Counted from the stretch's first letter, positions 22,049 through 32,989 are shown. The stretch is 64,000 bases of DNA from Gillisella terrae (GCF_004801395.1 NZ_SSOA01000014.1:1-64000); one strand, 5' to 3'. Numbers and translations are program-made. Notes: generated from the sequence alone by a model not told the origin.

Positions 22049-24510
22049 CAGGCTCTCCAGATGTCGGCCGTATATTGCTTGATTGTCCGATCAGAAGAGA
22101 ACCAGCCCATGCGAGCGGTGTTGTAGATGGTTTTGGCGTTCCATGTGCTGCGGTCCAGCCAGACCTCATCCACGGTGCGTTGCGCGCTGGCATAGGCATC
22201 GAAGTCGGCGGCAACCATGAACCAGTCGTGGGAATAAAGCCCATCCACCAGCTCCTGGAAACGACCGCGATCATCCGGCGAAAAGACCCCGGAGGCAATG
22301 GCAGATAGCGCCTGCGACAGTTCGCGCGAATGCTCGATAATGGCGCGGGGATTGTGGCCATCGCTGCGCACCTTGCCCACCTCTTCGGCGGTCATGCCAA
22401 AGATGAAGATGTTGTCAGCGCCAACATGGTCGCGCATTTCGACATTGGCCCCGTCCAGCGTGCCGATGGTCAACGCGCCGTTGAGGGCAAATTTCATATT
22501 GCCGGTGCCAGACGCTTCCATGCCCGCGGTCGAGATCTGCTCGGACAGGTCGGCGGCAGGCACCATGACCTCGGCCAGCGAGACATTGTAATTGGGCACG
22601 AACACCACTTTGAGCAAGCCGCGCACCGATGGGTCGTTATTGATCACGCGGGCCACATCATTGGCCAGTTTGATGATCAATTTCGCATTGTGATAGCTCG
22701 GCGCTGCCTTGCCTGCGAACAGCTTGACCCGCGGCACCCAGTCGCGCTCGGGATGGGAGCGAATCTGATCGTAAAGCGCCACAGTCTCAATGATGTTGAG
22801 AAGCTGACGCTTATATTCATGAATACGCTTGATCTGAATGTCGAACATCGCCGATGGATCAAGCCGAATGCCCATGCGGCTGGCCACCAGATTGGACAAT
22901 TGCTGTTTGTTGGCCCGTTTGATGCTAGCGAACTTTTCCTGAAACGCGCTGTCGTGGGCAAAGGCATCAAGGGCCGTCAGCTTTTCGGCATCATCCAGAA
23001 AGTCATCGCCAATCGCTTCACGGATCAGCGAGGTGAGGCCGGGATTGCACTGCATCAGCCAGCGGCGCGGGGTAATGCCATTGGTCTTGTTGTTGATCCG
23101 GTCGGGATAGAGCTTGTGCAGATTGGCAAACACCGTTTCCTTCATCAGCTCGGTGTGCAGCGCAGACACGCCATTGATGGAATGGGAGCCCATGAAGGCC
23201 AGATTGCCCATGCGCACACGCCGGTCGCCATTTTCATCAATCAGCGAAATGCTGGAGATTTCCTGATCATTGAAATTTTTCTCCTTGCGCGCTTCTACCA
23301 GACATTTGGCATTGATCGCATAGACCAGCTGCATATGGCGGGGCAAAAGCCGCTCAAACAGCGGTACCGGCCAGCTTTCCAGAGCTTCCGGCAGCAACGT
23401 ATGGTTGGTATAGGAGAATGTACCCTTGGTGATCTCCCAAGCCGTGTCAAAATCCAGACCGTGAATATCGCAAAGCTGGCGCATCAATTCGGCAACCGAC
23501 ACCGCAGGGTGGGTATCGTTGAGCTGAATAGCGACCTTTTGCGGCAGATCGGTCAGTGCATTGCCCTGTTGCAGATGGCGGCGCACAATGTCTTGCAGGG
23601 ATGCCGAGCAGAAGAAATATTCCTGCCGCAGACGCAATTCCTGCCCGGCCGGCGTGGCATCAGCGGGATAGAGAACGCGGGTCAGGCTTTCAGCCCGATT
23701 GCTTTCGCGCAGCGCGCCAATGTGGTCGCCAGCGTTGAACGCGTCGAGCAGGATCGGATCAATCGGCTGGGCCGACCACAGACGCAGCGTGTTGATGCGC
23801 GCGCCGCGCCAGCCGACGATGGGGGTATCAAACGCCATGGCAATCACGCGCTCGCTGGGCTTCCACACATGGCGGATGTCGTCCGTGCCGGTGTTAATGG
23901 TTTCCACGCCACCGCCAAAGCCGATTTCATAGGCGCTTTCGCGGCGCTCAAACTCCCACGGATTGCCGTGGGCCAGCCATGTTTCGGGCAGTTCGACCTG
24001 CCAGCCATCGGCCATCTGCTGGCGGAAAAGACCATGCACATAGCGAATACCATAACCATAGGCCGGAATATTCACCGTTGCCATGCTTTCCATGAAGCAG
24101 GCGGCGAGGCGGCCAAGGCCACCATTGCCAAGGGCGGCATCAGGCTCAAGGCCAGCGATGACGGCCATATCAACACCCAGCGAGCCGAGCGCTTCGCGGA
24201 TTTCGTCCATCAGGCCGAGGTTGCTCATGGCATCGCGCATCAGGCGGCCAATCAGAAATTCCAGCGATAGATAATAGACCCGCTTGGCGTTGGTGGCATA
24301 GGTCTCGCGGGTGGATTCCATCCAGCGGTCAATGATGCGGTCACGCACCACTAAAATTGTGGCGGTCAGCCAGTCGTGAGGCTGGGCAACCTTGGCGTCC
24401 TTGCCAATACCATAGGTGAGCCGTTCGATAATCTCTGCGGCCAGTGTTTCAGGATTGGAAACACGCGGTGCTGGAAGCGGGAGGTCAGCCTTGGGAAGAT
24501 TTTTGATCAT
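22048..24510 (-). CDS. glgP: Glycogen/alpha-glucan phosphorylase
   Basis: PLP-dependent GT35 enzyme releasing glucose-1-phosphate from glycogen ends. The PLP lysine lies in EASGTGNMKFALNGALTIG, and the glycogen-phosphorylase segment NGGLGRLAACFMES is present. The frame is open to 24573 but opens there with TTG. The ATG at 24510 (MIKNLPKAD, 820 residues) is the likelier start, although no clear SD precedes it. It is the first gene of glgP-B-C-A-pgm-glgX, so the operon promoter should lie in 24511-24765, where I see no certain promoter. The 255-nt region has no other feature. Confidence 0.94.
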   Translation of the reverse strand: MIKNLPKADLPLPAPRVSNPETLAAEIIERLTYGIGKDAKVAQPHDWLTATILVVRDRIIDRWMESTRETYATNAKRVYYLSLEFLIGRLMRDAMSNLGLMDEIREALGSLGVDMAVIAGLEPDAALGNGGLGRLAACFMESMATVNIPAYGYGIRYVHGLFRQQMADGWQVELPETWLAHGNPWEFERRESAYEIGFGGGVETINTGTDDIRHVWKPSERVIAMAFDTPIVGWRGARINTLRLWSAQPIDPILLDAFNAGDHIGALRESNRAESLTRVLYPADATPAGQELRLRQEYFFCSASLQDIVRRHLQQGNALTDLPQKVAIQLNDTHPAVSVAELMRQLCDIHGLDFDTAWEITKGTFSYTNHTLLPEALESWPVPLFERLLPRHMQLVYAINAKCLVEARKEKNFNDQEISSISLIDENGDRRVRMGNLAFMGSHSINGVSALHTELMKETVFANLHKLYPDRINNKTNGITPRRWLMQCNPGLTSLIREAIGDDFLDDAEKLTALDAFAHDSAFQEKFASIKRANKQQLSNLVASRMGIRLDPSAMFDIQIKRIHEYKRQLLNIIETVALYDQIRSHPERDWVPRVKLFAGKAAPSYHNAKLIIKLANDVARVINNDPSVRGLLKVVFVPNYNVSLAEVMVPAADLSEQISTAGMEASGTGNMKFALNGALTIGTLDGANVEMRDHVGADNIFIFGMTAEEVGKVRSDGHNPRAIIEHSRELSQALSAIASGVFSPDDRGRFQELVDGLYSHDWFMVAADFDAYASAQRTVDEVWLDRSTWNAKTIYNTARMGWFSSDRTIKQYTADIWRA

Positions 24511-24765
24511 AACGTTCGCCACATGGTGAGAATGAATGGGCAGGGCGCAAGGACCGGACAGTGTGCAGCGCAAACCACCAGGAAGTGCAGTTTATGCATC
24601 CTTGATGAGTTGTGGCAACAGGCTATTTTCGAAAGATGAACTATTACTGTTGGTTGAGAAGATTTTGGCGCAAGGAGATGCGTCTTGAAATCCAGATGGC
24701 ATCAGTGAGAGGACGGTTTTAATCCGCGGTTGTCTGGCCCAAAACAGGCCTGAATTGGATGGGTG

Positions 24766-25971
24766 TTAATTTGTCAGGCGTGTTGTGGTTGGCTTCGTGG
24801 TTGTTTTGCCAATCGATGTGAAAGCCGCGACCAGGCTGGCGGTGTTGGTCGCTTCAAAATAATGATTGCTATCGGTGGCGCAAAAATTCAGCAGCGATTT
24901 ACCGTTGGGGGGCGCATTGAAGGCCACGGTGAAAATCTCGATTTTATCTGCTTTGATCTGATTGCACATGTTGCGCACATTCGAATCAATCGTGGCATTC
25001 CAGGTGTTGCTGTTTCCGGTCATTTCACCATCGGTCAAAAACACGACATATCGCTTGAAATCGCTGGTCTTATGGGCTTTGGCCTCCGTTTTGTTCGAGG
25101 CTTTCAAGGCACTATATGCCGCGGCCAATGCCCCCGTTGCGTCGGTGCCACCGGATGCCTGCAAGGCGTTGACATAGGAAACCACTTTCGCGGTTCCCCA
25201 TCCCATGGCTTGCTGCGCGTCGGCCGCGCTGTTGTAGGAATCTGCGCCCATACGCACATAGGAGTTGGTTGGATCGTTGGCGTTCAGCTTGGCAGCAAGG
25301 CTTTGTACGGCCAATTTCAGCGATTGAATTTTTGTATAATATTGCGTGCAGGCATAGGTGTTTGTAACGGGACCGAACCAGGTCCAGTAGGTATCTGTGC
25401 AGGTGGTTGAATAGGTGGTGTCCGTTGCATCATTCATGGAGCCTGAGCGGTCCAGCGCGAGATACATCGACAATGGGTTCCCCTCTGGCCCTGTCGAGCT
25501 GGTAACCGTGGATGCCTCGGCCTTGCCATAGGCCGAAATCGTCACGGTTTTCCAGCCAAAGGCCTGGGAAAGCGCGTTGGTTTGCATGGTATAGGAGCTG
25601 GTCAAGCCCACGTCATAAATGGTGCCATTGCCCGTGTCTGTGGTCGAAATATTGGTGCTGGCGGTCAGGTTTGCCGCCTCAGTGGTGGCATCGCTCAAGG
25701 AATTGGCCAGTTGCGACTGGACATAGCTTTTCGCCATCGCGTCAGCCGCATCCTTGCTCATGTTGTTGGTCATGGCGGTGGCGGTGGCAAGGGCTGCGGC
25801 ATCCACGGCATTTTGCATGGCGCGCTTGTTTTGTATCATATTGGTCGCATCAAGGCCGAGGCCAACAACCCCGACACTGACCGGCAGCAACAGCGCCGTC
25901 ATCATGCCGAAATTGCCCGATGTTTCGCGCAAAAGCGAAAAGAGGCGGCTTCGAAATGTCGACATGGCCAT
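24766..25971 (-). CDS. TadG-like protein with von Willebrand factor A domain
   Basis: The N-terminal part (ETSGNFGMMTALLLPVSVG and the TM following it) is a TadE/TadG-like pilus-assembly segment, inserting the protein in the inner membrane. Residues about 165-400 form a VWA domain with an intact metal site: DRSGSM, the Thr in GGTDATG, and LTDGEMTG. An insertion rich in Thr, Tyr and two Cys follows the DRSGSM strand. The frame is open to 26046, but the ATG at 25971 (MAMSTFRSR) gives a normal short N-terminus (401 residues). No tad pilus genes are near, so it may act alone in the envelope. Function is not known. Confidence 0.82.
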   Translation of the reverse strand: MAMSTFRSRLFSLLRETSGNFGMMTALLLPVSVGVVGLGLDATNMIQNKRAMQNAVDAAALATATAMTNNMSKDAADAMAKSYVQSQLANSLSDATTEAANLTASTNISTTDTGNGTIYDVGLTSSYTMQTNALSQAFGWKTVTISAYGKAEASTVTSSTGPEGNPLSMYLALDRSGSMNDATDTTYSTTCTDTYWTWFGPVTNTYACTQYYTKIQSLKLAVQSLAAKLNANDPTNSYVRMGADSYNSAADAQQAMGWGTAKVVSYVNALQASGGTDATGALAAAYSALKASNKTEAKAHKTSDFKRYVVFLTDGEMTGNSNTWNATIDSNVRNMCNQIKADKIEIFTVAFNAPPNGKSLLNFCATDSNHYFEATNTASLVAAFTSIGKTTTKPTTTRLTN

Positions 25972-25997
25972 GATATCCAACCCCGATCGTCGCGTAT

Positions 25998-26046
25998 CTT
26001 TATTTTCGGTTGTCAGAGAAAACCGGCTTTTCCTGATAACTCTCAT
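25998..26046 (-). repeat. Diverged fragment resembling family B end module
   Basis: The stretch contains 'gttgtcagagaaaaccgg', 'cttttcctgata' and 'actct', in the same order as the right half of family B copies ('tgtcttatcgggaaaaccgg', 'cttttccctgacaaactct'). It overlaps the upstream end of the VWA open frame and supports the shorter start at 25971. Similarity is partial. Confidence 0.5.
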
Positions 26047-26147
26047 GGTATCACGATTAACTGTCGTCGGTTGATTTCAACCTAATGAAACTGCTTAAAT
26101 TTTATCTAATCTCACGATAATACAAATGTCGCGGCAGCCCTGCCGGT

Positions 26148-27032
26148 TTATGTGCCCGGCAGCGGAATAAGATCCACGGCCTGCACGGTTGAGTGGTTGC
26201 CGTAACCTTTCAACACGCCAATGACCGGGGCAACATCCGAATAATCGCGGCCATAGCCGACCACCACATGGTCGCTGCCCGCCGGGATATTGTTGGTCGG
26301 GTCAAGCTCGATCCAGCCCATGGCTTTGCCGCACCAGACGCGCACCCATGCATGCATGGCATCCGCGCCTGCCAGCCGCTCTTTTCCTGGCGGTGGAATG
26401 GTGCGCAAAAAGCCGCTGACATAGCCTGCCGGAATGCCAAGACTGCGCAAGGCGACAATCATGATATGGGAAAAATCCTGACAGACGCCTTTTTTGAGCG
26501 CAAAGGCTTCATTGGGCGAAGTGTCAACCGTGGTTGCCTTGGCATCATATTTGAAGTCTTTGTGAAGGCGGGCGCAGAGCGCTTTGGCAATCTGATGCAC
26601 GGTCATGCTGGGGTGTAGATGTTCACGGGCATAGGCGGCAATGTCCGAGCTGTCCAGCAGGCGCGGGCTTTTTCCCAGGTAATGGTGCGGCGAGTTTGGC
26701 TCCAGTGACCAATACGCGGCAAGTTCGTCGCCAAGGCTTTGCAAAAGCGGTGACAAATCGGCGGTCATCGGCGGCGCTTCCACATGGATGCGCGCCTGCA
26801 TGCGAATATCCAGCTTTTCATGCGGCGAGCGATAGGCAAAGGTAATGGCGGGATGTTCGAAAAAATCCGTATAGCTGGTGCGTTCTTCTGGCTGCGGATC
26901 GATGACAACCGACCCCGCCACCAATCTCTGCCGGTTGGGCAGGGACAGCGGCATGATCCGTAAGATATGGCGACCACCGGCGGCGGCAACATCATAAATA
27001 TAGCCCATATGCAGGGTTAAATCATAAAGCAT
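26148..27032 (-). CDS. Transglutaminase-like protein (bacterial N-domain + core)
   Basis: A papain-fold transglutaminase-like protein, possibly an amidase or peptidase rather than a crosslinker. The N-terminal beta domain (about 1-90) is the bacterial transglutaminase N region. The core holds the catalytic triad Cys184 (KKGVCQDFSH), His227 (DAMHAWVRVW) and Asp244 (IELDPTNN). No signal peptide is seen, so it is cytoplasmic. It begins 3 nt after the ATP-grasp/alpha-E gene and closes the three-gene operon. Families of this kind travel with alpha-E and ATP-grasp genes in predicted peptide-modification systems. Substrate unknown. Confidence 0.9.
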   Translation of the reverse strand: MLYDLTLHMGYIYDVAAAGGRHILRIMPLSLPNRQRLVAGSVVIDPQPEERTSYTDFFEHPAITFAYRSPHEKLDIRMQARIHVEAPPMTADLSPLLQSLGDELAAYWSLEPNSPHHYLGKSPRLLDSSDIAAYAREHLHPSMTVHQIAKALCARLHKDFKYDAKATTVDTSPNEAFALKKGVCQDFSHIMIVALRSLGIPAGYVSGFLRTIPPPGKERLAGADAMHAWVRVWCGKAMGWIELDPTNNIPAGSDHVVVGYGRDYSDVAPVIGVLKGYGNHSTVQAVDLIPLPGT

Positions 27033-27035
27033 CTG

Positions 27036-29471
27036 CTATCCCAGATAGGTTTGCGCCAAAAGGTCCGACAGCAATTCCAGTTCGCGCTCAAGGCTGTGGT
27101 AAACCTCTTGCGTCAGCATGTCCGGCGTCATCACCACAACCCGCGACTGAAGCCGCACGGTCTCGCGGCAAAAATGCGACATTTGCCCGTTGGTCTTGGC
27201 GTTCGGCAATTCAACCACTTCACTGAGAATTTCGTTGAGCTGAAAGAGAATGGAGCGCGGGTTGAGCGGGTCCAGCGCCAGAAGGTCGGTCACGGTCAGA
27301 TGGGCTGTATTCACGTTATAGCGGCGGCGATGGGTCATGACGTTATCGCCAATTTCCAACAGCATATCCAGTGCACCGTCGGGGGCGTCCTCGCTGGTCA
27401 GATGGCCCAGCAGGCGGGTCATGTGCAAGGCGCGCTCCAGCATGCGGCCAATGGTGAGGAAGCGCCAGCCAGTGAAGCGATACATGTTTTCATGCACAAG
27501 ACCGGCAAAGCCTGCCAGTTTGCGCAGCAAAATGGTCATGGCATGGGTGGCATCATCCCCCGGCTTGACATTGAGGCCAAAGCGGCGGGCGGTTTTCGAC
27601 AGATCATTCAGCGCCAACCAGCCATCGGGCGAAAAGCGGTCGCGGATATTGCTGGCCGAATAGACGGCGCTGTTGATGCTGGCTAAGAGCGTTTCCGGCA
27701 CGCCCTCCATGGTGTCAATGTCCAGCGCCTTCAGATAGTCGCTCACATAGGCCAAAAGCGGTTGTTCGGCATCGGCGGTTTCGGCAAAGCGCGAGTTCCA
27801 TGCCCGCAAAATCCGCAATGCGCCTTCGGCCCTTTCAATATAGCGCCCGAGCCAAAACAGATTGTCGGCGGCGCGGCTGGGCAGGCTGCCCGGCAAATTG
27901 CGGGTAAATTCCTCTGCATCCGGTAAAAGCGTGGTGCGCTCCACCGGCTTGTCAGAGACAATCCAGACATCGGCAGCGGAACCACCCGATTGCATGGCAA
28001 TGGCGGCCACATCCTTGCCAGAGCCAATGCGGCCAAAGCCGCCGGGCATGATTTGCCAGCCATTCTTGGTGCGGGCCGCAAACACGCGCAAGCTCATGGG
28101 CCGTGGTTGCAGCTTGCCATCTACCATGACCGGCGTGGTGGACAGGGTGACAGCTTCTTGCCCCACCAGTTGCGCGCCATCGCTGGCAAGCCAAGAGGCA
28201 ATGGATTGCTGTGCGGTGGAGCGCAAGGTCGAGCCCAGCACCGATTGATGATTGTCTTCAAAAAACGGCTGGCGCGAATAGGCCGGGCCAATCACCATTT
28301 TCTCGATGTTGCTGGCCACATGATCGCGTTCCGATTTTTGCCCGCACCACCATGTGGCAATCGACGGCATGGCCAGATCTTCACCCAGAAGATGGCGACA
28401 CAGGGTTGGCAAAAAGGCCATCAACGCCCGGGTTTCCAAAATGCCGGTGCCGAGTGCATTGACAAAGCTGACAGAGCCTTCACGCAGGGCCTGCACCATG
28501 CCGGGCGTACCAATATGGCTGTTCTGGTTCAGCTCCAGCGGATCGGCAAAGGCGGCATCGAGGCGCCGCCACAACACGCCAATCGGCTTGAGACCTGCGA
28601 CCGTGCGCACCATGACCTTGCCATTGACCACGGTGAGGTCTTCGCCCTCCAGCAACATGATGCCGAGATAACGGGCAATATAGGCGTGTTCAAAATAGGT
28701 CTCATTGGCCGGGCCGGGCGAGAGCACGGCAATGCGGTCTTCCGGGCTTTGCTTGTGCCCTTGCAAAGCATCGCGGAAGGCACCGAAAAACGATGCCAGC
28801 CGATGCACGTGGGTTTCTGCATAAAGATCAGAAAAGGCGCGGGTGGTGGCCACACGGTTTTCCAGCGCAAAACCAGCGCCTGAAGGGGCCTGGGTGCGGT
28901 CTGCCAACACCCACCAATTGCCATCCGGGCCACGACCGATTTCAAACGAGCAGAAATGCAGATAATGGCCGCCAGCCGGTTTGACGCCGACCAGCGGGCG
29001 TAAAAATTCACTGTTGGCGGCAATCAGCGCAGGGGGGATGAAGCCCTCCTGCACCAGACGGTTTTCGCTGTAGATATCCGCAACCACTTTTTCCAGCAGT
29101 TCGGCGCGCTGCACCAGCCCTTTGGTCAGCACCTGCCATTCGTCGTCAGCAATCAGCACCGGAATGTGGGAGAAGGGCCAAGCCCGGTCCGTGTTGCTGG
29201 CCGCCGAACCATAGGCGCGATAAAACACCCCGGCATCGCGCAAGTAACGGTCCGCGCGGGCGAAACGCTCGTGCAGCTCATCTGGGCCCATGGCCTGAAT
29301 GGCGTTGACGAAATTTTGCCACACGGGCCGGATGTTGCCGTGCTTGTCCAGCATTTCGTCAGAAACGCCGGGCAAGGTCCGATAGTCATCGGCCAAAGCT
29401 TCAACTGTGGCTGATGCGGCTGATGCGTCCTGATGGCGCTCGTTAACCTCCATCGCGGGTGTCTTGCTCAT
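27036..29471 (-). CDS. Circularly permuted ATP-grasp protein fused to alpha-E domain
   Basis: 811 residues in two parts. About 70-500 is a circularly permuted ATP-grasp (CP_ATPgrasp family), with LSPGPANETYFEHAYIAR and the strand LEGEDLTVVNGKVMVRT. About 520-800 is a helical alpha-E domain (LPSRAADNLFWLGRYIERAE is its signature start). In many genomes these are separate genes; here they are one polypeptide. ATP-grasp proteins ligate carboxylates to amines. The ATG follows directly on the TAA of the DUF2126 gene with no gap, so translation is coupled. The product of the reaction is not known. Confidence 0.9.
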   Translation of the reverse strand: MSKTPAMEVNERHQDASAASATVEALADDYRTLPGVSDEMLDKHGNIRPVWQNFVNAIQAMGPDELHERFARADRYLRDAGVFYRAYGSAASNTDRAWPFSHIPVLIADDEWQVLTKGLVQRAELLEKVVADIYSENRLVQEGFIPPALIAANSEFLRPLVGVKPAGGHYLHFCSFEIGRGPDGNWWVLADRTQAPSGAGFALENRVATTRAFSDLYAETHVHRLASFFGAFRDALQGHKQSPEDRIAVLSPGPANETYFEHAYIARYLGIMLLEGEDLTVVNGKVMVRTVAGLKPIGVLWRRLDAAFADPLELNQNSHIGTPGMVQALREGSVSFVNALGTGILETRALMAFLPTLCRHLLGEDLAMPSIATWWCGQKSERDHVASNIEKMVIGPAYSRQPFFEDNHQSVLGSTLRSTAQQSIASWLASDGAQLVGQEAVTLSTTPVMVDGKLQPRPMSLRVFAARTKNGWQIMPGGFGRIGSGKDVAAIAMQSGGSAADVWIVSDKPVERTTLLPDAEEFTRNLPGSLPSRAADNLFWLGRYIERAEGALRILRAWNSRFAETADAEQPLLAYVSDYLKALDIDTMEGVPETLLASINSAVYSASNIRDRFSPDGWLALNDLSKTARRFGLNVKPGDDATHAMTILLRKLAGFAGLVHENMYRFTGWRFLTIGRMLERALHMTRLLGHLTSEDAPDGALDMLLEIGDNVMTHRRRYNVNTAHLTVTDLLALDPLNPRSILFQLNEILSEVVELPNAKTNGQMSHFCRETVRLQSRVVVMTPDMLTQEVYHSLERELELLSDLLAQTYLG

Positions 29472-32400
29472 TTAAATACCTTGAGGTCGCCGCAAGTCCA
29501 ATGTGTGCGGAAATTCTGGCGAAACCGTCTCTGGCCAAAGGGGATAAGATCCGGTGGTATGCCCCCAAGGCTCGAAACGTGCAAGCCGTCTGGCCTCCGC
29601 TTCATTTCCATTCACAGGGAAAGTATCATAATTACGACCACCCGGATGCGCCACATGATAGACACAACCGCCCACAGACCGCCCTGTCCATATATCATAT
29701 ATGTCGAAAGTTAGCGGTGTGTTTACAGGAAGCATAGGATGCAAACCGGATGCCGGTTGCCACGCTTTATAGCGCACACCGCCCACCGCCACGCCATTGA
29801 CGCCCGATTTGCTCAACGGAATGCGACGACCATTGCATGCCACTGCAAAACGATCCGGGTTTGCGGTTTCAAGCTTGATCTGCAAACGCTCAACGGATGA
29901 GTCCACATAACGCACGGTGCCGCCAACGGCACCTTCTTCACCCATCACATGCCAGGGCTCCAGCGCCTGACGAAGCTCCAGTTTTGATTGCGCATATTCG
30001 ACCTCGCCCACGAAAGGAAAGCGAAACTCCAGCTGGGCTGCAAACCATTCCGGCTTCAAATCGAAACCATGGTCACGTAGATCAGCCAGCACCTCGAGAA
30101 AATCCTGCCAGATATAATGTGGCAGCATGAAGCGATCATGCAGCGCGGTTCCCCAGCGCACAAAATTGCCACCCACGGGATTTTTCCAGAACCGGGCAAT
30201 GATCGCCCGGATCAGCAATTGCTGGGCCAGTGACATGCGCGCATTGGGCGGCATTTCAAAGCCACGAAATTCCACCAGACCAAGGCGACCCGTGGGACCG
30301 TCTGGCGAAAACAGCTTGTCGATGCAGATTTCCGAGCGGTGGGTGTTGCCGGTGACATCAGTGAGCAGATTGCGGAAAAGCCGATCCACCAGCCACGGCA
30401 ATGGAGGCAGCGTGCCATTACCGGGCATGGGAATTTGGGCAATGGCAATTTCCAGCTCGTAAAGACTGTCGTGGCGGGCCTCATCAATGCGCGGTGCCTG
30501 ACTGGTCGGGCCAATGAACATGCCGGAAAACAGATAGGACAGGGCAGGGTGGCGCTGCCAATGCAGCACCAGACTTTTCAGCAGATCCGGGCGGCGCAAA
30601 AACGGGCTGTCATTGGGGTTGGCACCGCCCACCACCACATGGTTGCCGCCGCCGGTGCCGGTGTGGCGACCGTCAATCATGAATTTATCGGCCCCCAAGC
30701 GGGTCTGGCGGGCCTCTTCATAGATGATGTTGGTGGTGTTGACACAATCCTGCCAATTGTCGGCCGGATGAATATTGACCTCGATCACGCCCGGATCGGG
30801 GGCAACGCGGATGACATTGATGCGCTCATCCTGTGGGGGTGCGTAACCCTCGATATGAACGGGCAGGCCCAGTTCTCTTGCTGCCGTCTCAGCGGCCGCG
30901 ACCAGTTCCAGATAGTCTTCGATCTTCTCGACAGGCGGCATGAACACGCAGAGCCGACCATCGCGTGGCTCGACACTCATGGCGGTGCGAACGGCCCCGC
31001 GAATATCTTCTTTGGAACCGGCAATGGTCTGTTCATTGCGGTCTTGCTGTGTTTCAGGCGCTTTGCGAGACGCCTCAGACAAAGCACGTCCCAGCTTGTC
31101 GCTCTCGCCACCATAATCTGGCAAAGGTGCTCGTGGCAGCGATGGGTCTGCCATGTGGATATAGGGATATTGCGACGGCGGCACATAAGGCAGCGTGCCC
31201 AGCGGCATGCGAAAGCCAATGGGACTGTCGCCGGGAATGAGGAAAATCTTGCCGCGCCGCGTGCGCCAGCGTTCGCTCACCCAACGCTTGCCGCCTGCGC
31301 GCGCATTCCATGCCTGCACGGGCAGGATATAGCCGGTTGGGGTGGTCAGGCCGCGCTCAAACACTTTGGCAATCCGGGCGCGCTCTTCCGGGCTGTCGAG
31401 CTTGGAATTGGAGGGATCGACATTTTCCGGCAGGCTGCCTTCCTTGATGATCCATTCTGCCGGGTCTTCATAGGCCGGGATCAGCATATCCGGCTCAATC
31501 TCCAGCTCTTTGGCGATGCCAGCCAGCAGCGCTTGCGCCTGCTCAGCGGTCACCTTGGTGTCCTTGCTCTCAGCCGCAATCAGCTCTGGATTATGCCAGA
31601 TTGGCTTGCCGTCTTTTCGCCAATAGAGCGAAAACGTCCAGCGCGGCAGGCTTTCGCCGGGATACCACTTGCCCTGACCGTAATGCAGAAAGCCACCGGG
31701 GGCGAATTTTTCGCGCAACCGGCGGATCAACTGATCGGCTTTATCGCGCTTGGTGGGGCCAACGGCGTCGGTGTTCCATTCCGCTGATTGGAAATCATCA
31801 ATCGACACAAACGTCGGCTCACCGCCCATGGTCAGGCGCACGTCATGGGCCGCCAATTCCTCGTCCACCTTCAGGCCAAGCGCATTGAGGGCGTCCCAGC
31901 TTTCATCAGAGAAAGGCTTGGTGATGCGCGGATGCTCAGAGACCCGTTTTACCTCCATGGCAAAGTCGAATTCGGTGTTGGCTTCACCAAAATAGCCACC
32001 GGAAATCGGCGCTGCATTTTTATAATGCGGGGCTGCGGCCAGCGGAATATGGCTTTCACCCGTCATTAACCCGGAGGTGGGGTCAAGGCCAATCCATCCT
32101 GCACCGGGGATGTAGGCTTCGGCCCAGGCGTGCAGATCGGTGAAATCGACATCGGTGCCGGAAGGGCCATCCAGCGCCTGCAAATCGGGCTTGAGCTGGA
32201 TGAGATAGCCCGACACAAAGCGCGCGGCGATGCCCAGACGGCGCAAAACCTGCACCAGAAGCCAGCTGGTATCACGGCAGGAGCCTTTGGCGGAGGTCAG
32301 TGTTTCCTCTGGGGTTTGCACGCCGGGTTCCATGCGAATGACATAGCCGATCTGCTGTTGCAGCTTCGCATTGATGCCGACAATCATATCCACCGTGCCT

Positions 32401-32819
32401 TGGCCCGGTGTTTTGTCGAGGCTGTCCATAAACGCGCTCAAGGCCGGGCTGTCCGGCTCAGGCTTCATATAAATCGCCAGATCGTCGCGAATATCTTCAG
32501 GATAGGAAAACGGCCATGTGACGGCTTCTTCTTCGGTGAAGAAGTCAAACGGGTTGTAGACCGTCATATCGGCGATGAGATCAACCTCGATCTTGAACTC
32601 GGTCACCAGATCGGGAAACACGAACCGGGCCAGATAATTGCCGTAAGGGTCCTGTTGCAGGTTCACAAAATGGTTTTCAGGCGTGACTTTCAGGGAATGG
32701 CTGAGAACCTTGGTGCGCGAATGGGCGGCGGGCTTGAGCCGAATAACCTGCGGCCCCAGTCGCACCGGGTTGTCGTATTTATAATGGGTGAGATGATAAA
32801 TGCTTGCCTTGATTGCCAT
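29472..32819 (-). CDS. DUF2126 protein with N-terminal transglutaminase domain
   Basis: 1115 residues from the ATG at 32819, which has AAGGGG 4 nt upstream; the frame runs open to 32885. Residues 1-85 are a bacterial transglutaminase N domain. The transglutaminase core has Cys181 (KGSCRDTSW), His230 (DLHAWAEAY) and Asp246 (GLDPTSG). The remaining 800 or so residues are DUF2126 (COG4196-like), with [19 protein letters not shown] as the most striking Gly-rich motif. That region has been proposed to be a glutamine-synthetase-like amide ligase. It is the first gene of the operon, and its stop codon abuts the next ATG. Confidence 0.92.
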   Translation of the reverse strand: MAIKASIYHLTHYKYDNPVRLGPQVIRLKPAAHSRTKVLSHSLKVTPENHFVNLQQDPYGNYLARFVFPDLVTEFKIEVDLIADMTVYNPFDFFTEEEAVTWPFSYPEDIRDDLAIYMKPEPDSPALSAFMDSLDKTPGQGTVDMIVGINAKLQQQIGYVIRMEPGVQTPEETLTSAKGSCRDTSWLLVQVLRRLGIAARFVSGYLIQLKPDLQALDGPSGTDVDFTDLHAWAEAYIPGAGWIGLDPTSGLMTGESHIPLAAAPHYKNAAPISGGYFGEANTEFDFAMEVKRVSEHPRITKPFSDESWDALNALGLKVDEELAAHDVRLTMGGEPTFVSIDDFQSAEWNTDAVGPTKRDKADQLIRRLREKFAPGGFLHYGQGKWYPGESLPRWTFSLYWRKDGKPIWHNPELIAAESKDTKVTAEQAQALLAGIAKELEIEPDMLIPAYEDPAEWIIKEGSLPENVDPSNSKLDSPEERARIAKVFERGLTTPTGYILPVQAWNARAGGKRWVSERWRTRRGKIFLIPGDSPIGFRMPLGTLPYVPPSQYPYIHMADPSLPRAPLPDYGGESDKLGRALSEASRKAPETQQDRNEQTIAGSKEDIRGAVRTAMSVEPRDGRLCVFMPPVEKIEDYLELVAAAETAARELGLPVHIEGYAPPQDERINVIRVAPDPGVIEVNIHPADNWQDCVNTTNIIYEEARQTRLGADKFMIDGRHTGTGGGNHVVVGGANPNDSPFLRRPDLLKSLVLHWQRHPALSYLFSGMFIGPTSQAPRIDEARHDSLYELEIAIAQIPMPGNGTLPPLPWLVDRLFRNLLTDVTGNTHRSEICIDKLFSPDGPTGRLGLVEFRGFEMPPNARMSLAQQLLIRAIIARFWKNPVGGNFVRWGTALHDRFMLPHYIWQDFLEVLADLRDHGFDLKPEWFAAQLEFRFPFVGEVEYAQSKLELRQALEPWHVMGEEGAVGGTVRYVDSSVERLQIKLETANPDRFAVACNGRRIPLSKSGVNGVAVGGVRYKAWQPASGLHPMLPVNTPLTFDIYDIWTGRSVGGCVYHVAHPGGRNYDTFPVNGNEAEARRLARFEPWGHTTGSYPLWPETVSPEFPHTLDLRRPQGI

Positions 32820-32937
32820 GAAACCCCTTGTCCGGTGTGCCGGATCTGTCATTGCCCGTTTTGGGATTGATCTTGTGCAATGCACGCTCAGAAAGCAAGG
32901 CGAAGTTGATGAATATCATTCGGTCATCGCAGACATG

Positions 32938-32960
32938 AAAAAACCGCCGGAGGGCGGCGG
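32938..32960 (-). terminator. Terminator of manC
   Basis: Read on the minus strand, 'ccgccg' pairs with 'cggcgg' and is followed by six T. It lies 30 nt after the manC stop and before the start of the DUF2126 operon, so that operon needs its own promoter in 32820-32937. Confidence 0.8.
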
Positions 32961-32989
32961 CTTCTCCTGTCGTCAGCGTGTTGGCAAAA

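Noticed and set aside
22330..24270. 646-codon open frame antisense to glgP
   Set aside because: Shadow of the glgP reading frame in GC-biased DNA; composition is unlike a natural protein.
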